Of a DNA stretch of 64,000 nucleotides, positions 34,227-40,937 are shown piece after piece. The notes under the pieces are model-generated. The model made no database searches, was not told the origin of the DNA, and saw nothing but the letters and a program-made list of their open reading frames with translations. This DNA is from Verrucomicrobiaceae bacterium (lineage in GTDB: Bacteria > Verrucomicrobiota > Verrucomicrobiia > Verrucomicrobiales > Verrucomicrobiaceae): NCBI GenBank assembly GCA_027484445.1, contig JAIXSY010000055.1:372001-436000 (forward strand), in the 5' to 3' direction. How positions within the stretch are numbered: the first letter of the stretch is position 1; every line of letters begins with the position of its first letter. Made by a program: the position numbers and the translations under genes.

Positions 34227-35042
34227 ATGTCTGCCAGCCCTGGCTGCCCGTCCCCGATCCTGAGCATCGCCGGCTCAGATTGTTCGGCAGGTGCGGGTAT
34301 CCAGGCTGACCTGAAGACCATTTTTGCGCTCGGTGGCTATGGTCTCACGGCGGTCACGAGTGTCGTTTCTGAAACGCCAGGCCAAGTCTCCCTGATCCGC
34401 ATGATGGATGCGGCCATCATCCGAGATCAGGTGCAGATCCTTCTGGAGACTTTTCCGATCCAAGCTGCCAAGACAGGCGTGCTAGGCGGTGAGGAACAGG
34501 TCCGTGCAGTGTCGGAAACCTGGGCGCGACTCGGGCAGCACCTTCCCCTTGTGGTTGATCCTGTGATGGTCGCGACCAGCGGAGGTAAGCTTTTGCTCGA
34601 CTCTGCCATTGAAGCTCTCTGCACCTGTCTGCTTCCTCTCGCAACGGTGATCACGCCCAACATGGATGAAGCCGAAGTCCTCTGGCAAAAACCGGTGAAG
34701 ACACGCCATGACATGGAAGCGTGTGCTGGCGACTTAGCTGCACGGTTTCAAACCAACGTTTTGGTCAAAGGTGGCCATCTCCAGGAAAACAAGGCGGCTG
34801 ACGTGGCCTGCCTTCGGGGGGAAATGCACTGGTTCGAAGCCGAGCGTACTCCTGGCGTGCAGACCCATGGCACAGGTTGCACCTATTCAGCTGCCATTGC
34901 GACAGGGCTAGGCCAAGGCTTAGGCCTGGGGGAAGCCATTGCACGCGCCAAAAGCTACGTAAGCAGCGCCATTGCCCAGCATCATGCCTGGAGCTACACA
35001 AAGCACACGGTGCATGCCCTGAACCACCATGTTGTCGCATGA
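34227..35042 (+). CDS. thiD: Hydroxymethylpyrimidine (phosphate) kinase ThiD
   Basis: A 271-residue ribokinase-fold enzyme that phosphorylates HMP and HMP-P in thiamine synthesis. Motifs: ILSIAGSDCSAGAGIQADLKT, ALGGYGLTAVTSVVSE, LVVDPVMVATSGGKLL, TPNMDEAEVL, VLVKGGHL and GVQTHGTGCTYSAAIATGL. No TPP riboswitch could fit the 23-bp gap after clpC. The stop overlaps the next gene's start (ATGA), beginning a five-gene chain of 4-bp overlaps. Confidence 0.95.
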   Translation: MSASPGCPSPILSIAGSDCSAGAGIQADLKTIFALGGYGLTAVTSVVSETPGQVSLIRMMDAAIIRDQVQILLETFPIQAAKTGVLGGEEQVRAVSETWARLGQHLPLVVDPVMVATSGGKLLLDSAIEALCTCLLPLATVITPNMDEAEVLWQKPVKTRHDMEACAGDLAARFQTNVLVKGGHLQENKAADVACLRGEMHWFEAERTPGVQTHGTGCTYSAAIATGLGQGLGLGEAIARAKSYVSSAIAQHHAWSYTKHTVHALNHHVVA

Positions 35043-36160
35043 AGGCACTTTTTTTTCACCTGAGTATCCTTGGCATCAGCATGGCTCCTTGGCTCCACGC
35101 TGCTTCCACCGACACTAATCGTTTAGAAGAGCCGCCCCAACTGTCGCAGGCAGCGGTTCAAAATGCCTTTCAACTGCTCCGCAGCGAATACATCCGGGCG
35201 AATGAACTGGACCACTCCACTCTAGGCCGAGCAGCTCTCCGCGGATTGCTCCAGGAACTGGATCTTGGGGCTTCGCTCATCCGCAACGCAGATGCTTTGC
35301 GACCTGCCGTGGCAGAAGGCCTGATCTCTGAAAAACTGACCACAACCCTCGCCTACGCGCGCTTCCAATCCTTTAGCCCCAAAGAAGTGCAGTCGTTTCG
35401 AGAGCGGCTCAAGACTTATGCCGAGCAGAACGTTCAGGATCTGATCCTCGACCTTCGCAGCCCGGCGATGCCTGGAGAATTCGATATTGCCGCAGCCATC
35501 CTCGAGTGCTTCGTGCCTGAAGGCGAGCTCATGTTTAAACTCAAGCAGGCTCAGACCGAACGCGCGCAGCTTTTCATCAGCCATCAAAAACCAGTCTGGG
35601 CAGGTTCCAGCCTCCTTTTGATCGATGAAGATTGCTGCAATCTTGCGGAAACAATCGCGGCTGTGTTGAAACATCGTGGCCAAGCGATCCTCATCGGCAC
35701 ATCAACACGCGGCGCAACCGTTCGCTTTGAGACACGCCCCCTGGATGCCGCCTGGTCCATTCGATACGCACGAGCAGAAATGCAACTGCCAGACAATAGC
35801 TCCCTTTTTGGGCAAGGCCTGACTCCTGATTTCCCGATTGGCTTGCCTACAGGCATGAAACGACAACTCTTTGCTGCGGATCGACGCATGAGCTTGAGAG
35901 AAAGCTTTGCCGAGTCGCAGCGTGCACGTTACAACGAAGCTGCCTTGGTGAACCGAAGGAATCCTGAACTTGACGATTTCATCCTGCGCAGTGCGGGCCT
36001 CGACTCTGCCAGCAGCCCGAAAGCACCCAAGGATCAGGTGCTGCAACGAGCCGTGGACATGGTGCTCGCTCGATCAGTTTTTGAGCAGGCTCAACTCAAG
36101 TGGGATACTGCCGCGCCCAAACAAACCACTACCATTCGCAAAGCCATCCAGGCCCCATGA
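35039..36160 (+). CDS. Secreted S41/CTP-peptidase-like protein, catalytic residues apparently lost
   Basis: 373 residues from ATG 35039 with a signal peptide (MKALFFHLSILGISMAPWLHAA). The central region resembles the S41 tail-specific protease core: VQDLILDLRSPAMPGEFDIAAA, LLIDEDCCNLAETIAAVLKHRGQAILIGTS and GQGLTPDFPIGLP. In active CTPs the comparable stretch reads NEGSASASEI with a downstream Lys in FGKG. Here it reads DEDCCNLAETI and STRGATV, so both Ser and Lys seem absent and no PDZ domain is evident. It may be a substrate-binding pseudo-protease (inference). The track's longer form overlaps thiD antisensibly to its reading frame and is not used. Confidence 0.65.
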   Translation: MKALFFHLSILGISMAPWLHAASTDTNRLEEPPQLSQAAVQNAFQLLRSEYIRANELDHSTLGRAALRGLLQELDLGASLIRNADALRPAVAEGLISEKLTTTLAYARFQSFSPKEVQSFRERLKTYAEQNVQDLILDLRSPAMPGEFDIAAAILECFVPEGELMFKLKQAQTERAQLFISHQKPVWAGSSLLLIDEDCCNLAETIAAVLKHRGQAILIGTSTRGATVRFETRPLDAAWSIRYARAEMQLPDNSSLFGQGLTPDFPIGLPTGMKRQLFAADRRMSLRESFAESQRARYNEAALVNRRNPELDDFILRSAGLDSASSPKAPKDQVLQRAVDMVLARSVFEQAQLKWDTAAPKQTTTIRKAIQAP

Positions 36161-36399
36161 TTCCAACCCAAGTGCACACTCGAGTCACGCTTCTTCGTCC
36201 ACACGATGAGCGCACCTGGCACGCTGAATTGCCAAACGGCAAAACAATCATCGCGTTTCGCCTTCAACACGAGTCCAAGCTCAATCTCAATCCTGGAGAC
36301 TCTGTTCCCGCCAGCCTTAGCGTCTGCGATTTTTCACAGGCACACCTGGAAGAAACGTGCTTTGATACCCAAGACCCAATTCCAACCCCACTACCATGA
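36157..36399 (+). CDS. Small OB-fold protein resembling translation factor IF-1
   Basis: An 80-residue protein (ATG 36157, overlapping the previous stop by 4 bp). RTWHAELPNGKTIIAFRLQH, LNLNPGDSVPASLSVCDFSQ and the spacing between these blocks match the IF-1/S1-like OB-fold pattern FRVELxNGHxVLAH...ILPGDRVxVELSPYDLTRG. It lacks the basic C-terminus of true IF-1 (ends DTQDPIPTPLP) and is in an unusual context, so it is more likely a paralogue or an unrelated OB-fold protein. The track draws it from 36100, but the first 19 residues overlap the S41 gene. Confidence 0.6.
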   Translation: MIPTQVHTRVTLLRPHDERTWHAELPNGKTIIAFRLQHESKLNLNPGDSVPASLSVCDFSQAHLEETCFDTQDPIPTPLP

Positions 36400-36923
36400 C
36401 TCTCAATCCGAAACTCGCCAAACTGTTGAATGAACAGATCAACAATGAGATGTCGTCCAGCTACGTTTACCTTGCCATGTCGGCTTGGTTTGAGCAGACC
36501 CCCTACTCTGGTTTTGCGAAATGGATGTTCAATCAGAGCCGAGAAGAAACCATGCACGCGCTGAAGTTTTACCAGTACGTGGTGGATCGCGACGCTGCGG
36601 TGGTTTTGCAACCCATCGCCAAACCCAAAGCAGACTTCAAAAGCCCAATTGATGTCTTTGAACACAGCCTAAAGCAGGAGCAAAAAGTCACCCAACAAAT
36701 CAACGACCTCTTTGAAGTCGCTGAACAAGTCAAAGATCACGCCTCGAAGAATCTACTGCTCTGGTTCCTGAATGAGCAGATGGAAGAAGAGAAGTCGGTG
36801 AAAGACATGCTCGACCGCTTGAAGCTGGCTGGCAACGATCCTGCGAGTTTGCTCGTTTTGGATCGTGAAGCAGGCCAACGCAAAGCAGCGACCGAGAGCC
36901 CAGAAGCCGACGCGGCCGATTGA
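36396..36923 (+). CDS. Ferritin (FtnA-like iron storage protein)
   Basis: A 175-residue ferritin. The ferroxidase-centre helices are recognisable: LNEQINNEMSSSYVYLAMSA (metal-binding Glu), REETMHALKFYQYVVDR (ExxH) and WFLNEQMEEEKSVKDML (Gln/Glu ligands). The family stores iron as a 24-mer. A short Ala/Glu/Ser tail (ATESPEADAAD) extends beyond the usual end. Its ATG overlaps the IF-1-like gene's stop and its stop overlaps the hemW TTG start. Confidence 0.94.
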   Translation: MTLNPKLAKLLNEQINNEMSSSYVYLAMSAWFEQTPYSGFAKWMFNQSREETMHALKFYQYVVDRDAAVVLQPIAKPKADFKSPIDVFEHSLKQEQKVTQQINDLFEVAEQVKDHASKNLLLWFLNEQMEEEKSVKDMLDRLKLAGNDPASLLVLDREAGQRKAATESPEADAAD

Positions 36924-38047
36924 TTTTTAGCCACGAGCGCGTGCGACACCTCTACGTCCACATTCCCTTCTGCCACAGGATCTGTCCTTACTGTAGCTTT
37001 TACAAGCACACTCCTGGTGCCACACCAATGGGAGAGTTTGTCGATGCTGTTCTGAAAGAAGCTGAACGTCATCAGTCTCTGATCCATGCGCCTCTTGAGA
37101 CCGTTTACTTCGGCGGAGGCACACCGACAGCACTGAGTGAAATTCATCTCTACCGACTCATCCAAGGTCTTCGGGATCGGCTGCCCATGAGCCAAGGGAT
37201 GGAATTCACCTGTGAAGCCAACCCGAGAACCGTGACCCGCAACAAGGCGATGATGATGCGCGACTGCGGGGTGAATCGTGTCAGCCTTGGCATTCAAGCT
37301 TGGGATCGCGCGACGCTGAAGACCTTGGGCCGAGACCACGAGCCCGAAGACGCCATCGAAACTTATCAGGTGCTCCAGCAAGCTGGCTTCGATCACCTCA
37401 ACCTGGATCTGATGTTCTCCATTCCCGGTCAGTCGATGGAGGCATGGCAACACACGCTCGACACAACGCTGCGATTGAAGCCTAACCACATCTCTGCCTA
37501 CAACCTCAATTACGAGGAGGACACCGACTTTTTTGAGCGCTTGAAGCGTGGCCAATATCAGGTGGATGAAGAACGGGACGCTTCTTTTTTCTTCCATGCC
37601 CACGACCTGCTCGAGGCCTCAGGCTACGAACACTACGAAATCAGCAACTACGCCCAACCGGGCCATGCATCAGCGCACAATGCCGCGTATTGGATGGGTG
37701 CGGACTATCTTGGGCTTGGACCCGGTGCCTGGAGCACGATTCACCCTCGACGGTGGCAGAACATGCCAGATACACAGGGCTATCTCAAAGCGATCGCTGA
37801 TGACGCAAGTCCTGCCTTGCCTGCGGAAAACTTAACGGATTCTGACTTCAGAACCGAACGCTTTGGCTTGGAATTGCGAACTCAACGCGGTCTTCACCGA
37901 GGCCACATTCGCGCGTCCGAAGAGACGCTGCTGCTCAACTTGATCCAAGATGGATTGATCGAGGAACATCAGGGAAGACTTCGGTTAACACGAACTGCCA
38001 TGCCACTAGTCGATTCGATCGCTGTCGCACTGCTAGGAACAGATTGA
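36920..38047 (+). CDS. hemW: HemW-like radical SAM protein (coproporphyrinogen oxidase-like)
   Basis: A 375-residue radical SAM protein with the cluster motif in HIPFCHRICPYCSFYKH (CxxxCxxC), TVYFGGGTPTAL, FTCEANPRTV, VNRVSLGIQAWD, LNLDLMFSIPGQ and HYEISNYAQPGHAS HNAAYW. Its short N-terminus and absence of the second SAM-binding features of HemN favour HemW, a heme chaperone, over the oxidase. It uses a TTG start (36920) overlapping the ferritin stop. Pairing with ferritin suggests a link to iron/heme handling (inference). Confidence 0.88.
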   Translation: MIFSHERVRHLYVHIPFCHRICPYCSFYKHTPGATPMGEFVDAVLKEAERHQSLIHAPLETVYFGGGTPTALSEIHLYRLIQGLRDRLPMSQGMEFTCEANPRTVTRNKAMMMRDCGVNRVSLGIQAWDRATLKTLGRDHEPEDAIETYQVLQQAGFDHLNLDLMFSIPGQSMEAWQHTLDTTLRLKPNHISAYNLNYEEDTDFFERLKRGQYQVDEERDASFFFHAHDLLEASGYEHYEISNYAQPGHASAHNAAYWMGADYLGLGPGAWSTIHPRRWQNMPDTQGYLKAIADDASPALPAENLTDSDFRTERFGLELRTQRGLHRGHIRASEETLLLNLIQDGLIEEHQGRLRLTRTAMPLVDSIAVALLGTD

Positions 38048-38481
38048 TTGGCAACTTGGTCTGTGAAACCCGACATTTGCGCATGCGGGCCTTGATCTTC
38101 ATGACCATCCTGAGAGCAGAGAAGCACGCAGGCTCATAGCAGTCCAAAAGCTCGTGCCATGCGTGGAGGAGCGCGGTGCTGAATGATTCAAATGTTCAGC
38201 ATGACATCCAACAGCACTCGGTGAGCCCGTCTGCTTGGCTGCCTGTGTCAACGGCACCTGAACACTGGATGGGGCCGGAAAAGCACCCATGTCCGTCCAA
38301 CCCAGAGGGCAAGTGGGCTTCGCATTGGCTTTGACAGAACTATCAGAAGTGAATGTCGGAGTGGGGGTGTTCATGGTTTTGAGAATTTCAGTAGATTGTT
38401 TTTGAGAAAATTTTCGTTCAGCAAATTATGGCAGGTATCATTAAAGCGACTTTAAGCCTGGGTGAGTCTCATTTTTGAAAA
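38048..38481. other. Gap between hemW and the NlpC/P60-like gene
   Basis: 434 bp. The track's minus-strand ORF 38099-38374 (91 aa, Ser/Thr/Pro-rich, MNTPTPTFTSDSSVKANAKP) has no recognisable family, no ribosome-binding site and no neighbour support; I rate it about 0.2 to be real. No tRNA or hairpin terminator was recognised. The right third (38370-38470) is A/T-rich. Confidence 0.4.
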
Positions 38482-39141
38482 TCAAAGCCCAAAAGGATGA
38501 CGTGGAAAGAAACCAGCGTAGCTACGGCCCTTGGTGCGCCAGCGTGGACCTTCGCCCACCTTGCCACCGCTTGTGTCCAGACGAAGACCGCAGATGGTCA
38601 TGAAGACGTGCTCTCCTGGCTTCACCCAGATCGTGATAAAGCGGCCTTCACCTGGCTGGCCATAGCTGGCGAAGCCAACCGAAGTGAGAGTGGACTTTAG
38701 CAGGCCAGCCTTGATGAGGGTGTAGGAGGTCGAGCTGGAGCAGTCATAGGCATTGTCTTCAACACGGCCATGGCCACGTCCGCGAACATAAGGGCTTTCC
38801 TGCAGATGATTCGCAGCATTGATAACATACTGAACTTGCACAGGCAGGCTAGCCGAGCAGGCGGCGATGTTGCCCTGGAGACGAATCAGGCTGCCAGCTT
38901 GAGCCGAGGGATGTGCTGCGGGGGCCTGAGCAGCCATGGCACGCTGAGCGTTGTAAGCAGCCAACTGCTGCTGATAAACCGCCATCTGCTGCTGATAGAC
39001 AGCCAGTTCTTGCTGATACTGAGCCCACTCCTGCTGACGCATCGCAGCGATTTGCTGCGGGCTCTGAGCGCTAACCACTTGAGCAATCAAAGCGAAGGCG
39101 GCCAGGAGTGCGGTGCGGGCGAGAGTGATGATGTTCTTCAT
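38482..39141 (-). CDS. Secreted NlpC/P60-like protein with Gln/Tyr-rich linker
   Basis: 219 residues with a signal peptide (MKNIITLARTALLAAFALIAQVVSAQ). A repetitive YQQQMAVYQQQLAAYNAQRA segment follows. The C-terminal domain has AYDCSSSTSYTLIKAGLLKS (candidate catalytic Cys) and GEHVFMTICGLRLDTSGG with GPRW (candidate His in EHVF), as in NlpC/P60-type peptidoglycan hydrolases. The track start at 39261 adds 40 residues in front of the signal peptide and is not used. It stands alone between two long AT-rich gaps. Confidence 0.72.
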   Translation of the reverse strand: MKNIITLARTALLAAFALIAQVVSAQSPQQIAAMRQQEWAQYQQELAVYQQQMAVYQQQLAAYNAQRAMAAQAPAAHPSAQAGSLIRLQGNIAACSASLPVQVQYVINAANHLQESPYVRGRGHGRVEDNAYDCSSSTSYTLIKAGLLKSTLTSVGFASYGQPGEGRFITIWVKPGEHVFMTICGLRLDTSGGKVGEGPRWRTKGRSYAGFFPRHPFGL

Positions 39142-39708
39142 AGCGGTATTTGCTGTTGCTATGGTATTTATATCAAAAACCAGAATTATCGCAAGCTCTA
39201 AAACGCGCTTTTGTAGAATTTCTGTAAATTGAGAAATTCGGTTCTCTTTTTTGACCGCCACACAATTCGCTAACCGATTAATTTGTTGATTTTCAACAGT
39301 TTAATCGGGTTCAATTTTATTAATTTTGATTTATCTTTGCTTTTTATAAATGATAATGAGCTGACAGAATTCTGATTTGATTCTGAAAATTATCAAAAAT
39401 GAAACACTAAAATCTCACATCTCAGACGGTTTTGACCGATCTCTGACGTTTTCGAACTAGCTTCGACAGGCAGCGAGGCCCCCTTTTGAGTTATGATCTT
39501 TCTAGAAACCCACTCATCAGGTTAGTCTAGCCTTGGGCAAGTTGAGTGACTTTGACTGGTTGGAGGCTCATTGAAGAAGATCAGCTCAGATCGAATCCCA
39601 TCGCGCCGGAGAGACGACTTCTGCACTGGCTTTTCGAATCGCCCTGTGTGTGCTTTCGAGAAAGATTGTGCCTCGCGATTCGGTGTCAGGAAGGTAGGCA
39701 CGGCTAGC
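39142..39708. other. Long AT-rich gap upstream of the NlpC/P60-like gene and nuoB
   Basis: About 570 bp without a credible gene; the first 280 bp are the most A/T-rich of the window. On the minus strand TTGCGA (39194-39189) and TATAAA (39172-39167), 16 bp apart, could serve the NlpC/P60-like gene. I recognise no tRNA or known riboswitch. A small RNA is possible but nothing specific supports one. Confidence 0.4.
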
Positions 39709-39726
39709 TTGTGAAAACTTTCACAA
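39709..39726 (+). promoter_or_regulatory. CRP/FNR-type operator upstream of nuoB
   Basis: TTGTGAAA-AC-TTTCACAA, a perfect 8-2-8 palindrome of the TGTGA-N6-TCACA type, centred about 68 bp before the nuoB ATG. It is flanked by AGC on the left and ACGGG-TTGCCC on the right, almost the same as the site before nuoF. It overlaps the GTG start proposed by the ORF track for nuoB, which favours the later ATG. Confidence 0.7.
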
Positions 39727-39785
39727 ACGGGTTGCCCCTCAGATGGCTGGCGCGTATTTCATGGAATCTTATCCCTCTCAAGACC

Positions 39786-40328
39786 ATGGTTGCACCCGCT
39801 GAATCCGCTGAAACACTTGCTGCCTACGACTCCAAAATCGAGGGCAATGTCATCATCACGAAACTCGATGCAGCCGTGAATTGGATGCGCAAAAACTCAC
39901 TCTGGCCCATGCCCATGGGGTTGGCTTGCTGCGCGATTGAAATGATGGCTGCGGCTTGCAGTCGCTATGACCTGAGCCGCTTTGGCATGGAAGTGATGCG
40001 CTTTTCCCCCCGTCAGGCAGATGTGATGATCGTGGCAGGTACGGTGACCTACAAAATGGCATTGGCGGTGAAGCGCATCTGGGACCAGATGCCCGAGCCG
40101 AAGTGGTGCATTGCCATGGGTGCCTGTGCTTCCAGCGGTGGCATGTATCGCAGCTATGCGACCTTGCAGGGCATTGATAACCTCATTCCTGTGGATGTTT
40201 ACATTTCAGGATGCCCTCCACGGCCAGAAGCTTTGCTAGAAGGTCTGATGCGTCTGCAGAAGAAGATCGAGACCGAGCATTCCATTGTGGATCAGAAAAA
40301 GGAACTGATACAGGAACTCGTCGCTTAA
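39786..40328 (+). CDS. nuoB: NADH-quinone oxidoreductase subunit B (NuoB)
   Basis: A 180-residue subunit that carries the N2 4Fe-4S cluster next to the quinone site of complex I. The ligand motifs [19 protein letters not shown] and [11 protein letters not shown] are intact. I use ATG 39786; the track's GTG 39711 lies inside the palindromic operator. nuoA is not upstream. nuoC follows after 37 bp, and then the next gene is on the other strand, so nuoD is elsewhere. Confidence 0.96.
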   Translation: MVAPAESAETLAAYDSKIEGNVIITKLDAAVNWMRKNSLWPMPMGLACCAIEMMAAACSRYDLSRFGMEVMRFSPRQADVMIVAGTVTYKMALAVKRIWDQMPEPKWCIAMGACASSGGMYRSYATLQGIDNLIPVDVYISGCPPRPEALLEGLMRLQKKIETEHSIVDQKKELIQELVA

Positions 40329-40365
40329 TTGACGGAACCTAAACTGTGATTCATCAAAGAAGACC

Positions 40366-40935
40366 ATGACTCTCTCTCAAATGGTTGAGGCCTTGAAGGA
40401 AAAGTTCTCAGACGCAGCACTGCATTCCACTGAGTTCCGGGGTGAGCAGACCCTGCACATTGCATTCAGTGCCATTCCTGCGGTCTTGAAGTATTGCCGC
40501 GACGAATTGGCATTCGATTACTTGGTGGATATTTCTGCTTTGGATCAGCTGGGGGAAGAGCCTCGTTTTGAAATGGTCTATGAGCTGTATGGCTTGTCTC
40601 ACCACGCCCACCTGCGGATTCGGAGCAAAATCCCAGACGGTGAATCGGTGCCAAGCGTGACTTCGATTTGGCCGACCGCAGATTGGCATGAACGTGAGGT
40701 GTGGGACATGATGGGCATTTCGTTCTCAAGCCATCCCAACCTCAAGAGGATCTTGATGTGGGAAGGTTACCCTTACTTCCCCCTCAGAAAAGACTTCCCA
40801 CTCGCAGGCAAACCCAGCGATCTGCCCGAGGTCGGCTTCACTCGCCCCGCTCCAATGGCTGATGGTCCTTTCGTCACGAGTGCTGGTGCCAAAGACACGG
40901 TTGCACGCGAACCGCGCGCCAAGCGTGTGGATTGA
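40366..40935 (+). CDS. nuoC: NADH-quinone oxidoreductase subunit C (NuoC)
   Basis: A 189-residue 30-kDa subunit of the complex I peripheral arm. DELAFDYLVDISALDQLGEE, VYELYGLSHHAHLRIRSKI, VTSIWPTADWHEREVWDMMG and RILMWEGYPYFPLRKDFPLAG are the conserved blocks. It is a free-standing NuoC, not a NuoCD fusion. Co-transcribed with nuoB. It converges with the STAS-OmpA gene, separated by 2 bp. Confidence 0.96.
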   Translation: MTLSQMVEALKEKFSDAALHSTEFRGEQTLHIAFSAIPAVLKYCRDELAFDYLVDISALDQLGEEPRFEMVYELYGLSHHAHLRIRSKIPDGESVPSVTSIWPTADWHEREVWDMMGISFSSHPNLKRILMWEGYPYFPLRKDFPLAGKPSDLPEVGFTRPAPMADGPFVTSAGAKDTVAREPRAKRVD

Positions 40936-40937
40936 TC

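Noticed and set aside
38099-38374. 91-aa minus-strand ORF as a gene
   Set aside because: No family resemblance, no ribosome-binding site, Ser/Thr/Pro-rich low-information sequence; kept only as a note in the gap entry.
39142-39708. A tRNA or small RNA in the AT-rich gap
   Set aside because: I looked for T-loop (GGTTCGA-like) and acceptor-stem pairs and found none that fold into a cloverleaf; nothing else specific was seen.
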